A stretch of DNA of 60,549 bases from Jiangella aurantiaca (GCF_004349105.1 NZ_SMLB01000033.1:1-60549), one strand, 5' to 3'; shown: positions 17,252 through 26,653, counted from the first letter of the stretch. Notes: generated by a model not told the origin, from the sequence alone. Translations and numbers: made by a program.

Positions 17252-17625
17252 GGGGCGGTCCATCGGCGGATCGGGGCGGTCGCCGACTGGCTCACGTCGA
17301 CGCGCCAGCCGGGAATGAGCGTGGTCGACGAGCCACTGACGGTGACGGTGACGGTGTCGGTGTCGGCCACCTCGTGGATGTCGCCGACCCGCATGACCCT
17401 GCCATCCGTCGTCGCGGTAAGGAAGTCCGCCGCTCGCGCCGCGCCACCGGTGCCCCCGGCCATGCTGGCCGCCCGGGCGCCCTCGCGTGCCGCGGAGAGG
17501 GCGATGTTGCGGGCGTGGAACCAGAGGCCGGCATGCACGATGCCGAAGATCAGCACGAACACCGCCGGCCAGAGGACGACCGTCTCGAGGGTCGCCGAGC
17601 CGCGCTCGGAGCGTCGTCGGGTCAT
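17248..17625 (-). CDS. TadE-like pseudopilin
   Basis: The 125-residue protein begins RRSERGSATLETVVLWPAVF, the same class III prepilin-like pattern as its neighbour, followed by ARNIALSAAREGARAASM. ATG 17625 is chosen for a gggtga site; GTG 17634, overlapping the TadC stop as GTGA, is equally possible. With no classical Flp pilin visible, this protein or its neighbour could be the main pilus subunit; that is inference. Confidence 0.85.
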   Translation of the reverse strand: MTRRRSERGSATLETVVLWPAVFVLIFGIVHAGLWFHARNIALSAAREGARAASMAGGTGGAARAADFLTATTDGRVMRVGDIHEVADTDTVTVTVSGSSTTLIPGWRVDVSQSATAPIRRWTAP

Positions 17626-17630
17626 GACGG

Positions 17631-18545
17631 TCACCCGATCCGCATCGCGACGGGAGCGGCCAGGATCAGCATGAACACGACCGCCGTGGCCGCCAGTGGT
17701 GCCGTCGCGCGCTCGGTGCGCGACCCGGCCCGCGCCTGATCGGTGGTCAGCAGCTCGCTGCGCATGGCCGACGCCCGGGCACGGAGCACGTCGTAGACCG
17801 TGGCGCCCTCGCGTGCGGACATGCGCATGACGTCGCCGGTGTCGGTGAGCTCGGGCAGCCGGAGCTCGCGCCCGACCGCCCGCAGCGCTTCCCAGGCCGG
17901 GACCCCGGCCCAGCGGGCGTGCGCCAGTTCGTCGCGCACCCGCCGGAACGCCCACGACTCGCCGATGCGCGCCGCCGACTCCAGCGACTGCGTGGCGCCG
18001 GAGCCGGCCGCTCGTTCGAGGGCGACGAGGTCGACGTAGGTGGCCATGGCTCGCCGGAACTCCGCGCGCTTCGCCCGGGCGAGGTCGGCGACCGTGTACG
18101 GCGGCAGGTACGACAGCAGCACTGCCGTGACCAGCCCCGTCACCGCCGGCACGACGAACGGCAGCCACACGCCACCGATCGCGAGCGCAGCCGTGGCCGC
18201 CGTCGGCAGCACCAGACCGATGGCCGCCCAGATCGCCCGCTCCCCGAGGAACTGCGCCGCGCTGCGTCGCAACAGGGCGAGGTCGCGGTACGGAACGTGC
18301 AGCACCGACGACCCGGCGCTGCGCCGCAGGACCACCCGCCCCACCCGTCCCGCCAGCCCGCCGGCGCCGGCGAGGTCAGTGGCGCCCGCGAGGTCGCCGC
18401 TCGGATCGGCCGCCCCGGTGAGCCGCCGCGCCGTGTCAACGGGATGCGGCAGCCGGCACACAGGCCCGACCAGCTCACGGATGATCACCAGAAGCCCCGC
18501 ACCCCCACCCAGCCCGAGCAGGACCGCCAGTCGCGTCGTCGTCAT
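17631..18545 (-). CDS. tadC: Tad pilus inner-membrane platform protein TadC
   Basis: This 304-residue type II secretion F-family protein has membrane helices near residues 8-25, 125-165 and at the C-terminus (TAVVFMLILAAPVAM). The cytoplasmic T2SSF core reads MATYVDLVALERAAGSGATQSLESAA. With TadB it should form the membrane platform for the TadA ATPase. Its ATG overlaps the TadB stop (ATGA). Confidence 0.88.
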   Translation of the reverse strand: MTTTRLAVLLGLGGGAGLLVIIRELVGPVCRLPHPVDTARRLTGAADPSGDLAGATDLAGAGGLAGRVGRVVLRRSAGSSVLHVPYRDLALLRRSAAQFLGERAIWAAIGLVLPTAATAALAIGGVWLPFVVPAVTGLVTAVLLSYLPPYTVADLARAKRAEFRRAMATYVDLVALERAAGSGATQSLESAARIGESWAFRRVRDELAHARWAGVPAWEALRAVGRELRLPELTDTGDVMRMSAREGATVYDVLRARASAMRSELLTTDQARAGSRTERATAPLAATAVVFMLILAAPVAMRIG

Positions 18546-19411
18546 GGCACACCGTCGGCGACGAGGATCCGCGGTTGCCGTGGCGTGGCCGTGATGCGGC
18601 GCATCCACACCAGACAGCCGATGTAGGAGGTCAGCAGGCCGATGAGCAGCAGCTGGCCGGACCCGGCGCGGTACGGATCGGCATACGGGGTCAACAGCAT
18701 GAGGCCGAGTCCGCCCGCGGTGATCGCCGTGACCAGCCGGGCCGTCGTGCGTCCGCGCGCCTGTTCCGCATCGACGGTGCGCCGGATTCGGACGTCGTCG
18801 CGGACCGCCCCGGCCAGACCGTCGAGCACGCTGCTGAGCTGGTCGCCGCGGCGCCGGGCGCCGAGGATCAGCGCCGCGGAGAGCAGGTCGCCGGTCGCGT
18901 CGTCGAGGTCGTCGGCGAACGCGCGCAGCGCCGTTTCGGTGTCCCAGCGCGCCTGGAGCCGGGCGACCAGTCGGCCGACCTCAGGCCGGATCGGCTCGGG
19001 CGCGGTGAGCATGCTGCGGGCGACGGCCTGCTCGATGCCGACCCCGACGCCCAGCACGGTGGCCAGGTTCTGCGCCCAGTCGCTCATCGCCTCGAGCCGG
19101 GCGATGTCGGCCTTCGCCGCCGAGGTCTGCAGCAGCACGGGCAGTCCCCAGACGGCGACGGGGATGAGCACGACGGCGAGCACCCAGCCGGTGAGCAGCC
19201 AGACCACGAGCCCGACGGCCGCGGCTGCGCTGACACGACGCCGGGAGCGGCGGGCGGCGGGGGTCGCGCCGCGCAGCGTCCTGACCCAGCGGGCGACGGA
19301 GGCACGCTGCGGCGCGGCGGGATCGTCGAGCGCGCCGACCAGGCCGAACCCGGCGGCGGCGAGTCCGCCCACCCCGGCGACCGCGGTGATGGCGGCGACG
19401 ACCGGTCTCAT
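18542..19411 (-). CDS. tadB: Tad pilus inner-membrane platform protein TadB
   Basis: This 289-residue T2SSF-family protein has an N-terminal helix, a paired helix around 70-95 (VGLVVWLLTGWVLAVVLIPVAVW), the cytoplasmic core (MSDWAQNLATVLGVGVGIEQAV; DLLSAALILGARRRGDQLSSVL) and C-terminal helices. ATG 19411 overlaps the TadA stop (ATGA). Confidence 0.88.
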   Translation of the reverse strand: MRPVVAAITAVAGVGGLAAAGFGLVGALDDPAAPQRASVARWVRTLRGATPAARRSRRRVSAAAAVGLVVWLLTGWVLAVVLIPVAVWGLPVLLQTSAAKADIARLEAMSDWAQNLATVLGVGVGIEQAVARSMLTAPEPIRPEVGRLVARLQARWDTETALRAFADDLDDATGDLLSAALILGARRRGDQLSSVLDGLAGAVRDDVRIRRTVDAEQARGRTTARLVTAITAGGLGLMLLTPYADPYRAGSGQLLLIGLLTSYIGCLVWMRRITATPRQPRILVADGVP

Positions 19412-20916
19412 GACGGACGCCCGGATCGCTTGGTGCTCCTGAGCTGTGCCCCGCGGGCCGGCGGAGTGCCCTGGGCGGTCGCGGTAGGCGGGCCGGCCCT
19501 CCAGCCGGCGCTGTCCGGCGGCGAACTGGCCAGCCAGGACGGGACGGAGTCGGCCCCCAACCGCCCATCGGGCCCGAGGCGGAAGACGTCGGTGATGGCC
19601 GGCAGCCCGCGCTCGCCCGGCTCGAGCGCGATGATCTCGGTGACCAGCCGGCGGCGCCGTGCGTCGTCAGGGGTGGTACGGCACTCGACATGGATGACGA
19701 GGTCGACGTGCTGGGCGATCTGGCGGTAGGCGAACTCGGCGGAGACGTGGTGGCCGGCCTCCATGGCGCAGGTGACCAGGCGTTCGATCGACGCGCGAGC
19801 GGAGTGGGCGTGGATGGTCGACAGTGATCCGGCGCCGGCCTGCATGGCCTTGAACATCGGCAGCACTTCGCGGCCGCGCACTTCGCCGACGATGAGGCGG
19901 TCGAGGTTCATGCGAAGCGCGTCGTAGACGAGGTCGTCGAGGCTGATCTCGCCGACGCCGCGGCCGTCGGGCCCGCGTTCGCCGCTGCCCGGGCGGGCCT
20001 CCCAGGCAATGATGCGCCGGTGCCGCTCGCGCAGGTGGTGCAGGCCGAGCTCGTACTCGGTCTCGATGGTGCCGAGCTTCTCCTCCGGGTCGATCTCGTT
20101 GGCCAGCGCGCGGGTCAACGTGGTCTTGCCGGCCCCCATCGACCCGGACACCACGATGCTGCGGCGCGACCGGACCGCCGCCCGGAGGAACGTCGCCGCC
20201 TGAGTGGTCAGCGTGCGGCGTTCGACCAGGTCGTCGAGGTCGATGTCGACCAGCCGGTGCCGCCGGATCACCACGACCGGCTGATGCGTCGTCCATCCGG
20301 ACGCGGCCAGCCGGTGCCCGCCGTGCAGATGCAGATGCAGGCTCGGACTGGCGGTGGAGAACGTGCGCTCGCTGTTGCCGCCGCGCGAGGCGAGGAACGT
20401 CAGCATGTCGACCAGTTCGTCGTCGGACTCGACGACCGGTGGCCGCCGGGTGATGCGGCCGTCGCCGTCGATGACGACCACCGGCTCGGCGCCGTAGACC
20501 TCGATGTTCTCGACGGCGGGGTCGTCGATCAGGGGCTGCAGCCGGCCGAGGCCGAAGAGCGCGTCGAAGATCGCTTGGGCGAGTGCGGCCTGCTGGTCGA
20601 CGCCGACGGCGGCGCCGCCGGTGGTGACCGTCTGGCGAACGTGCTCGTCGAGCAGCTGGGCGATGAGCTCGCGGCCGGCGGCGCGGCGGTCGGCCTCGGT
20701 GGTGGTCTCGTCGACCTGGTCGGACAGCCGGGCGGCCGCCTGTTGACGGAATTCGCGGACCAGCGCCCAGTCGATGCTCGGTTCGCTGGGCGGTGTGGCC
20801 GGCGGGAGCGCGGCGAGCAAATCTCGGACGCTGCGCCGCGGCGTGTCGGTGGCATCGGCCGCGAGGCCGGGCGGCGGCGCGAAGATGGGCAGTCCGGTGA
20901 TCCGCGCGTCGCTCAT
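19408..20916 (-). CDS. Tad/CpaF secretion ATPase TadA
   Basis: The 502-residue CpaF-type ATPase powers pilus assembly at the cytoplasmic face of the membrane. It shows P-loop GSMGAGKTT (about 257-265), an Asp-box-like IETEYELGLHHL, Walker B LDRLIVGEVRG and a His-box STIHAHSA. The N-terminal region binds the membrane platform in homologues. ATG 20916 overlaps the TadZ stop and has a G-rich ribosome site. The symbol is omitted to avoid confusion with the tRNA deaminase tadA also in this window. Confidence 0.92.
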   Translation of the reverse strand: MSDARITGLPIFAPPPGLAADATDTPRRSVRDLLAALPPATPPSEPSIDWALVREFRQQAAARLSDQVDETTTEADRRAAGRELIAQLLDEHVRQTVTTGGAAVGVDQQAALAQAIFDALFGLGRLQPLIDDPAVENIEVYGAEPVVVIDGDGRITRRPPVVESDDELVDMLTFLASRGGNSERTFSTASPSLHLHLHGGHRLAASGWTTHQPVVVIRRHRLVDIDLDDLVERRTLTTQAATFLRAAVRSRRSIVVSGSMGAGKTTLTRALANEIDPEEKLGTIETEYELGLHHLRERHRRIIAWEARPGSGERGPDGRGVGEISLDDLVYDALRMNLDRLIVGEVRGREVLPMFKAMQAGAGSLSTIHAHSARASIERLVTCAMEAGHHVSAEFAYRQIAQHVDLVIHVECRTTPDDARRRRLVTEIIALEPGERGLPAITDVFRLGPDGRLGADSVPSWLASSPPDSAGWRAGPPTATAQGTPPARGAQLRSTKRSGRPS

Positions 20917-21734
20917 CGGACCCCCTTTCCACCGAGCACCGTCGTCTCGAGCGACAGGTCGAGGCGGCGCCGCCGGTCGTCCGCGGCGAGGAGCTCCGCC
21001 ACCGCGTTGCGCCCGGAGCGGATCAGCCGTGACGACATCAGCCGCGACAGGGTGGTACGTAGGCGTTCGCGGCCGTTGAGGCGCTCGGCGGCGACGGGAT
21101 CCCAGTCGACGGTGGCCCAGACCGGCAGTGTCGTGGCCTCGGCGGCTTCGCCGGCCCGGTGCGGCCGGGCCTCGCCGACGAGCAGCAGTCCGCGCCGACC
21201 GAGCGCGCCATGGCAGCCACCGTCGGGCAGCTGGTCGGCGTTGGCGCGGACGGCGACGAGATCGTCCAACGCGGTGCGGCACACCACGGCGAGCAGATCC
21301 GCCGCCTTGAGCAGCGCGTCGGGTCCGTGCCGCATGCCGAACCGGCCGCCGTCGACGATGACGTCGACACCGTGCCGCGTGACGCTGCGCAGCAGGGTGG
21401 CGAGCGTGGCCCAGAAGTCGTCGGTGAGGCTGGCGGCCTGCGCCTTCGTGGCCAGGCCGGGGAGCGCGAGCCGCGTGCCGTCCTCGGTGAGGGCGATGGT
21501 CTGGCCGCGCAGCGTGCTGAGGCTCAGCGCGCCGTTGCGATGGGCGAGCGCGAGGTTGATGAGGCCGAGCTCGTGGTCGACCTCGCCGCGCAGATGCCCG
21601 GCCTTGATGCTGCTGCTCCCGGTGACGTCGGCCTCGACCAGCAGGACCGGACGGGGCCAGGCCAGGGCGGCGACCAGTGCGGTCGTGGTGACGCCAGGAG
21701 CGCCCCGGACCGACGTGAACGCGAGCACCGTCAT
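20913..21734 (-). CDS. TadZ/CpaE-like ParA-family protein with degenerate P-loop
   Basis: The 273-residue MinD/ParA-fold protein is expected to place the Tad machine at its membrane site. The usual KGGxGKTT motif reads VRGAPGVTTTAL, so the P-loop lysine is replaced by Val and ATP hydrolysis is doubtful; atypical walkers are known in TadZ. VLLVEADVTGSS and VDVIVDGGRF mark the later switch positions. ATG 21734 overlaps the CpaB stop (ATGA). Confidence 0.8.
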   Translation of the reverse strand: MTVLAFTSVRGAPGVTTTALVAALAWPRPVLLVEADVTGSSSIKAGHLRGEVDHELGLINLALAHRNGALSLSTLRGQTIALTEDGTRLALPGLATKAQAASLTDDFWATLATLLRSVTRHGVDVIVDGGRFGMRHGPDALLKAADLLAVVCRTALDDLVAVRANADQLPDGGCHGALGRRGLLLVGEARPHRAGEAAEATTLPVWATVDWDPVAAERLNGRERLRTTLSRLMSSRLIRSGRNAVAELLAADDRRRRLDLSLETTVLGGKGVR

Positions 21735-22438
21735 CGGTCGTCACCACCCTGTGCGTCGTCCACAGCGGCGTCGAGCACGATGGCTACCCGTCCGGTGGCC
21801 ACCTTTGCGACCAGCGTGCCGGCGACGTCCTCGGCCACCACGACGTCGACCACCACGTAACCGGAGTCGAGCACGTCCGAGACGCTGACGACCGTCGCCA
21901 CGACCGAACGGGGCGGCTCCGACGGTGGCGCGTCGCCCGGGTTCGGGGTGCCGAAGACGCGTACGTGGTCGCCGGGGACGAGTTCGGCCTGCGGCAGTTG
22001 CGCCTCGGTGACCGCCACCCCGACGACGCTCTGCCCGGCGACCGGCATGTCGGCCCGCGTGAGCGCGGCCTCGGTGAGCAGGGTGCCAGCGGGCAGGTCG
22101 GTCGCGGCCACCTGGCCGACGACGGCGGACAGCTCGCTCGCCGCGACCGGTCGCAGCGCGGGATCGGGCGCCGCCCGCGCCGTGGTCAGCCGCGCGGCGT
22201 CGAGGACCTCGCCCCGGTGGACGGTGTCGGTGACCGCCAGGACGGGAACCGTGTCGCCGGACGACTGCGCCAGGTATGCCGCACCAGCGCCGCACGTGGC
22301 CAGCAGGCCGACGCCGAGCCCGATGAGTGCCGGCCGGCGTCGGTAGCGCCGCACCGGTGCGCCGGGCGTGCTGAACGGCGGATCGAGCGGCTGGTCGAAC
22401 GGATCGTCGGTGATCTCTAGCCCAATGGTCTGCGCCAT
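21731..22438 (-). CDS. CpaB/RcpC-like SAF-domain pilus protein
   Basis: The 235-residue protein has a basic N-terminus, one membrane helix (ALIGLGVGLLATCGAGAAYLA) and an SAF domain (VPVLAVTDTVHRGEVLDAARLTT), then a CpaB-like part (ELVPGDHVRVFGTP). It is the first gene of the Tad cluster, with a caggggac ribosome site. In Gram-negatives CpaB works with the secretin; here it must act at the monoderm envelope. Confidence 0.82.
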   Translation of the reverse strand: MAQTIGLEITDDPFDQPLDPPFSTPGAPVRRYRRRPALIGLGVGLLATCGAGAAYLAQSSGDTVPVLAVTDTVHRGEVLDAARLTTARAAPDPALRPVAASELSAVVGQVAATDLPAGTLLTEAALTRADMPVAGQSVVGVAVTEAQLPQAELVPGDHVRVFGTPNPGDAPPSEPPRSVVATVVSVSDVLDSGYVVVDVVVAEDVAGTLVAKVATGRVAIVLDAAVDDAQGGDDR

Positions 22439-22527
22439 GGTGTCCCCTGGGGGTCGGATCGTCGCGGTCGCTCACCCGTTGATCGACTACCTGGCGAGCC
22501 GACAAAGGTTCGTGAGCGGGTCGGAGT

Positions 22528-22533
22528 TGTCAA
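22528..22533 (-). promoter_or_regulatory. Candidate -35 box for Tad operon
   Basis: TTGACA on the minus strand lies about 90 nt before cpaB. The matching -10 is weak (aacctt at 17 nt), so this is tentative. Confidence 0.3.
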
Positions 22534-22569
22534 CGTGGATCGCCTTCTTCCCGAGTGCGGCGTCCGCGG

Positions 22570-23355
22570 TCAGGCCGCCGTCGTCAGCGCCGGTCCTCGG
22601 GCCTGGACGGCGACGGACAGCCGCTGGATGGCCCGGCTGCAGCGCTGCCGGACGGTGGCCGGGCTGAGACCGAGCTCCCGGGCGACGAGGTGTGCGCCGC
22701 CGAGCTGGCCGGGTAGCGGGCAGTAGACGCGGACCAGCAGCTCGGCGTCGTCGGCGGTGATGATTCCCTTGCCGATGCCCCAGGTCAGGGTGGCGAACAC
22801 CTCGACGACGGGTGCCGGAGCGTGGTCGAACACCGGCTCTGCGGTGTCGAGGACCGTGGTGTCGACGAGGTCGGGTGCGTCGTCCTCGAGCGCGAGGTTG
22901 AAATGGCGCAGGGCGTCCATGCAGAGGTTCACCGCCACCTTGTGCCGCCGTCTGTCGACCGGATAGGTGGCGATGGCGTGCCAGAGCGCGGCGACGGCGG
23001 CCGCTGTGAGCTGCGGGAGGTCGCCGCGGACACCGGTCGCGCCGAACCGGTGCGCACGTCGGGCGAGGTTCACCGCGCGGCCGAGCATGACCTGCAGGAC
23101 GAGGCGGCCGGCGAGGTGGTCGTCGCGCTCGGTGCGCTGGTCGAGCAGGCCGATCAGCAGGCCGTCGGCGACGGCCGGCTGATGTCGGCGGGTCCGCCCG
23201 ATGATGTCGGCGGCGTCGGCCAGCACCGCGCACTCGGCGAGGCCCGGCAGCGGCCAGCGTTTCGGGATGGGCCGGGCGCCGAGCCGACGCCATTCGGCGT
23301 TGAGCTGATCGGTGACCAGGACGGTCGAGCGGGCGGGGATGGCGAGTGTGTTCAC
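22570..23355 (-). CDS. Sigma-factor-like helix-turn-helix protein
   Basis: The 261-residue protein ends with a region 4-type HTH (GGAHLVARELGLSPATVRQRCSRAIQRLSVAV). Its upstream part is helical (WHAIATYPVDRRRHKVAVNLCMDAL) without a recognisable sigma region 2. GTG 23355 has gggag 7 nt upstream. It lies in the same direction just before the Tad operon and divergent from the LysM/BTAD gene, so it is a candidate regulator of either. DNA binding is inferred. Confidence 0.7.
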   Translation of the reverse strand: MNTLAIPARSTVLVTDQLNAEWRRLGARPIPKRWPLPGLAECAVLADAADIIGRTRRHQPAVADGLLIGLLDQRTERDDHLAGRLVLQVMLGRAVNLARRAHRFGATGVRGDLPQLTAAAVAALWHAIATYPVDRRRHKVAVNLCMDALRHFNLALEDDAPDLVDTTVLDTAEPVFDHAPAPVVEVFATLTWGIGKGIITADDAELLVRVYCPLPGQLGGAHLVARELGLSPATVRQRCSRAIQRLSVAVQARGPALTTAA

Positions 23356-23607
23356 CAGCGGGCTCCCAACGCGGATCGGAGGGTGATGACCCGCAGCAGT
23401 CCAGCCCGAGCGGTTAGCCCGGAAGTTAGCCCTCACGCCCGCCGAGCCGGCTCGAGCGGTTGCCCGTTTTTCCGGCGGGTGTCGGATTCCGCGTGCATGA
23501 CCGTGACATCTCGTGCATTCTGGAAGGCTTTGTCCGTCCCGGCTGTCACATTCGCCGGCCCGAGTGCACCCATAGTCAGCAGACGGGTGTGCTGGAGGGA
23601 GTTGCAC

Positions 23608-26571
23608 GTGATCGCTTCGTCGACACCGCGTGCCGTGATGCGTGGCTTGGCGGCGCTGCTCGGCCTCGCCGCCCTGGTTGCCGGTGTGCCGGCGGTGCTG
23701 TGGGCCGCCGGCGGGTCACCGCTGCCAGGCGAGTGGCCCTCGCCGGCCGACATCCGCGCCGCCGCCGTCCGTCCCGACGACGGCTCGCTGTTCCTGGCGT
23801 TGCTCATCGTGGCCGGCTGGCTGGGCTGGGGCACGTTCGTCCTCAGCCTGGTCGTCGAGGTGCCCGCCGCACTGCGCGGCCGGCCGGCGCCCCGGTTGCC
23901 CGGACTCGGTGCGCCGCAACGAATGGTGGCCGGGCTGGTAGCGGCGGTGGCGGCCGTCGGCGCGGGCGGCCAGGTCGCAGCCGCCCCATCGACGTCGCTC
24001 GAACCTTGGGAGCCGGCGCCGCCCGTCACCACCGACCTGCTCACTGCGCACCAGCGTGCCGGCATGCACGTCGTCGTCGACGGCGACACCTTGTGGGAGA
24101 TCGCCGGCGCCCGGCTCGACGACCCGCTCCGTTACCCGGAGATCGTCGCGGCATCGTCGGCGACGGTGCAGCCAGACGGCCGGCGGCTCACCGACCCCGA
24201 TCTCATCGTGCCCGGCTGGACGCTCACGCTCCCCGGAGCGGACGACGCCGTGAGTGGCCTGCCGGACACCGGCGGACCGCCGGCAGACAGCGCCGGCATG
24301 GTGACGAGCCAGGACGACGTGGCGTCCGGTTCGGCCGGCGGCGCGTCGGATTCCGTGGGCGGCGCGCCGGACTCCGAGGGTGCTGACGGCCTGCCAGAGC
24401 CCGGCATCGACGACGGCGAGCTGCTGCGAACCGCGGGCGGGGTGGGCGCGGTGCTCGCGGCGGCGCTCGTCGGTGTACTGGCCGGCCGCCGCGCTCGGGA
24501 GCAGCGTCGTCGCGGTCCGGGAGACCGGCTCGGCGCGGTCAGCGCGTCCGATCAACGCACCGAGACCGAACTGCGGCAGGCCGCCGACCCCGTCGCCGTG
24601 GAGGTGGTCGACCGCGTGCTGCGCGGGCTCGCCGCCCGGCTGGCACGGGCCGGCCGCGGGCTGCCGCCGTTGCGCGCCGTCCGGTTGACCAGACGCACGC
24701 TGGAGCTGTACCTCGCGGCGCCGGCCGAGCTGCCGCCGCCGTTCGCCGGCACCGCGCATGGCGGCGTGTGGACGGTGTCGCTCGACGAGGCCATCGACGA
24801 CGACCCGGGTGTGCCGGCGCCGTACCCGAGTCTCGTCACCCTCGGCCATGACCACGACGACGCGCTGGTGCTGCTCGATCTCGAGCAGGTCGGGACGCTG
24901 GTGGTCGATGGTCCGCCGGAGCTGGTGCGCTCGGCGCTGACGGCGGTCGCCGCGGAGCTGGCCACCAGCGCATGGGCCGACGATCTGCGGGTCACGCTGG
25001 TCGGCGCGCCGGCGCTGGCCGACCTCGACCTGCTCGACACCGGCCGGGTCCGGCACGTGACCGATGTCGAGCAGTTGCTGGACGAGCTCACGGTGAGGGT
25101 CGCCGACGACCGGCTGCTGCTGGCGACGGCGGGCGTCAGCGGCCTCGGCGCGGCGCGCGCCACGCAGGTCGCCGACGCCGCGTGGACGCCGGAGATCGTG
25201 GTGATCGCGGAGCCGCTCCCGACCGCCCAGTGGGCTCGGCTCGAGGCCTTGATCGTCACGGCGCCGCGCGTGGCCGTCGCGGCGGTCGTCGGCAGCGGCG
25301 ATCCGAATGGACTGCCGTCGCGCGGTCACCGGCTGAGGGGCCGCGTGTCGCACTCCGGCGGCGGGACGTGGGTGCTGCGGCTGGACGGTCCGCCGGAGCG
25401 GCCGGTAGCGGTTCTCGATCCGCTCGGGGTGCCGATCCGTCCGCAACTCCTCGACGACGAGACGCGCGGCAGATTCCTCGGACTGCTGCGTGCCACCGCC
25501 ACGGACGAGAGGCCTGACGCGGCAGCGGCCGGCGCTTCCACCCGCCGCGGCTCGGCGCCCAGCGGCGCCGCGAGGCGCCAGGCGGCTGACGGCAGCTCTG
25601 CGGAGGCCAGAGTCGCGAATCACCGGGCGGCGGGCCGCGCCTCGTCCGGTGGTGAATCGGGTCGTGAGGTGTCCGGCCGGTCGAGCGCCGGTGTTCGTGG
25701 GCCGGAGCGGGTGCTGCCGCGGCTGTTGATGCTCGGCACCGTCGAGGTGCAGAACGCGGCTGAGCTGGGTGAACAGACGAAGCTCGGCCAGCTCACCGAG
25801 CTGGCGATGTTCATCGCGCTGAATCCGGGCTGCGACTCGACGGCGATCGACGAGGCGATCTGGCCGGGGTCGGCGGTGACGAAGACGACACGGGGCACGG
25901 CGATCTCGAAGCTGCGTCGCTGGCTCGGCACGGACTCGACGGGATCGTCGCTGCTACCACGCAGTGACAGCGGGTACACGTTGCGGCCGGGCGTCCGCAG
26001 CGACTGGGACGACTGGTGCGACCTGCTTCCGGACGGTCCGGCGCGGGCCACTACCGCAGACCTGCGCGCGGCGCTCGAACTGGTGCGGGGACGGCCGTTC
26101 TCCGGTCGCGGCCGGCGCCGGTACGCGTGGGCCGATCACCTGGCGCAGGAGATGATCGCCAGCATCGTCGACGCCAGTCACGAGCTGGCGCTGCGCGCGC
26201 TCGTCGACGGAGACCCGTGGGAGGCGCTGCGCGCGGCGCTGGTCGGACTCTCCGTCGAGCCTGGGGTCGAGCTGTTGTGGCGCGACCGGCTCAAGGCCGA
26301 GGCGGTGCTCGGCGATCGTGACCGTCTGCTGGACACCATCGAGAAGCTCCGGGCCACCGCCGCTGACCTCGGGGGCGATCTGGAGGCCGAGACGGAGGAG
26401 CTGATCGAGCAGCTCCGCTCCGGCCGGGGTACGGCGGCCGCGGAGTCCGGTGTGCGCGACGACGACGGCGGCGCGCCGGCTGGTCGCGCTGGAACGGCCG
26501 GTCGCGGGACGACCGAGCGGCCGGCCGGGCCACATGGGTCGGGCCGATCCCGGTCACCGGCGGGGAGGTGA
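23608..26571 (+). CDS. Membrane protein with LysM domain and C-terminal BTAD regulator domain
   Basis: The 987-residue protein starts at GTG 23608, 7 nt after ggaggga. It has membrane helices near 10-33, 60-85 and 107-128, a LysM module (MHVVVDGDTLWEIAGARL, about 153-208), another helix near 270-293 and a long cytoplasmic region. The C-terminal part (about 705-945) matches the winged helix plus BTAD of SARP activators (LLMLGTVEVQNA; GTAISKLRRWLG; EVRG-like LELVRGRPFSG). A wall-binding domain joined to a DNA-binding-type domain suggests a one-component sensor. It faces the sigma-like gene and the Tad operon. Confidence 0.82.
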   Translation: MIASSTPRAVMRGLAALLGLAALVAGVPAVLWAAGGSPLPGEWPSPADIRAAAVRPDDGSLFLALLIVAGWLGWGTFVLSLVVEVPAALRGRPAPRLPGLGAPQRMVAGLVAAVAAVGAGGQVAAAPSTSLEPWEPAPPVTTDLLTAHQRAGMHVVVDGDTLWEIAGARLDDPLRYPEIVAASSATVQPDGRRLTDPDLIVPGWTLTLPGADDAVSGLPDTGGPPADSAGMVTSQDDVASGSAGGASDSVGGAPDSEGADGLPEPGIDDGELLRTAGGVGAVLAAALVGVLAGRRAREQRRRGPGDRLGAVSASDQRTETELRQAADPVAVEVVDRVLRGLAARLARAGRGLPPLRAVRLTRRTLELYLAAPAELPPPFAGTAHGGVWTVSLDEAIDDDPGVPAPYPSLVTLGHDHDDALVLLDLEQVGTLVVDGPPELVRSALTAVAAELATSAWADDLRVTLVGAPALADLDLLDTGRVRHVTDVEQLLDELTVRVADDRLLLATAGVSGLGAARATQVADAAWTPEIVVIAEPLPTAQWARLEALIVTAPRVAVAAVVGSGDPNGLPSRGHRLRGRVSHSGGGTWVLRLDGPPERPVAVLDPLGVPIRPQLLDDETRGRFLGLLRATATDERPDAAAAGASTRRGSAPSGAARRQAADGSSAEARVANHRAAGRASSGGESGREVSGRSSAGVRGPERVLPRLLMLGTVEVQNAAELGEQTKLGQLTELAMFIALNPGCDSTAIDEAIWPGSAVTKTTRGTAISKLRRWLGTDSTGSSLLPRSDSGYTLRPGVRSDWDDWCDLLPDGPARATTADLRAALELVRGRPFSGRGRRRYAWADHLAQEMIASIVDASHELALRALVDGDPWEALRAALVGLSVEPGVELLWRDRLKAEAVLGDRDRLLDTIEKLRATAADLGGDLEAETEELIEQLRSGRGTAAAESGVRDDDGGAPAGRAGTAGRGTTERPAGPHGSGRSRSPAGR

Positions 26572-26617
26572 GCACCGGCATACGCTTCTGGACCCTGTGG
26601 AGGACCGTGCATACCGG

Positions 26618-26653
26618 CGACGACTGGGGGCCGGAGGCTCCCACGAGTCGTCG
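26618..26653 (+). terminator. Hairpin terminator after LysM/BTAD gene
   Basis: Outer arms cgacgact / agtcgtcg enclose an inner gggggcc / ggctccc stem with one G-T pair. Confidence 0.55.

Noticed and set aside
22822-23607. N-terminal extension of the LysM/BTAD protein
   Set aside because: It overlaps the divergent sigma-like gene in antisense; GTG 23608 has ggaggga at 7 nt and begins a membrane helix.
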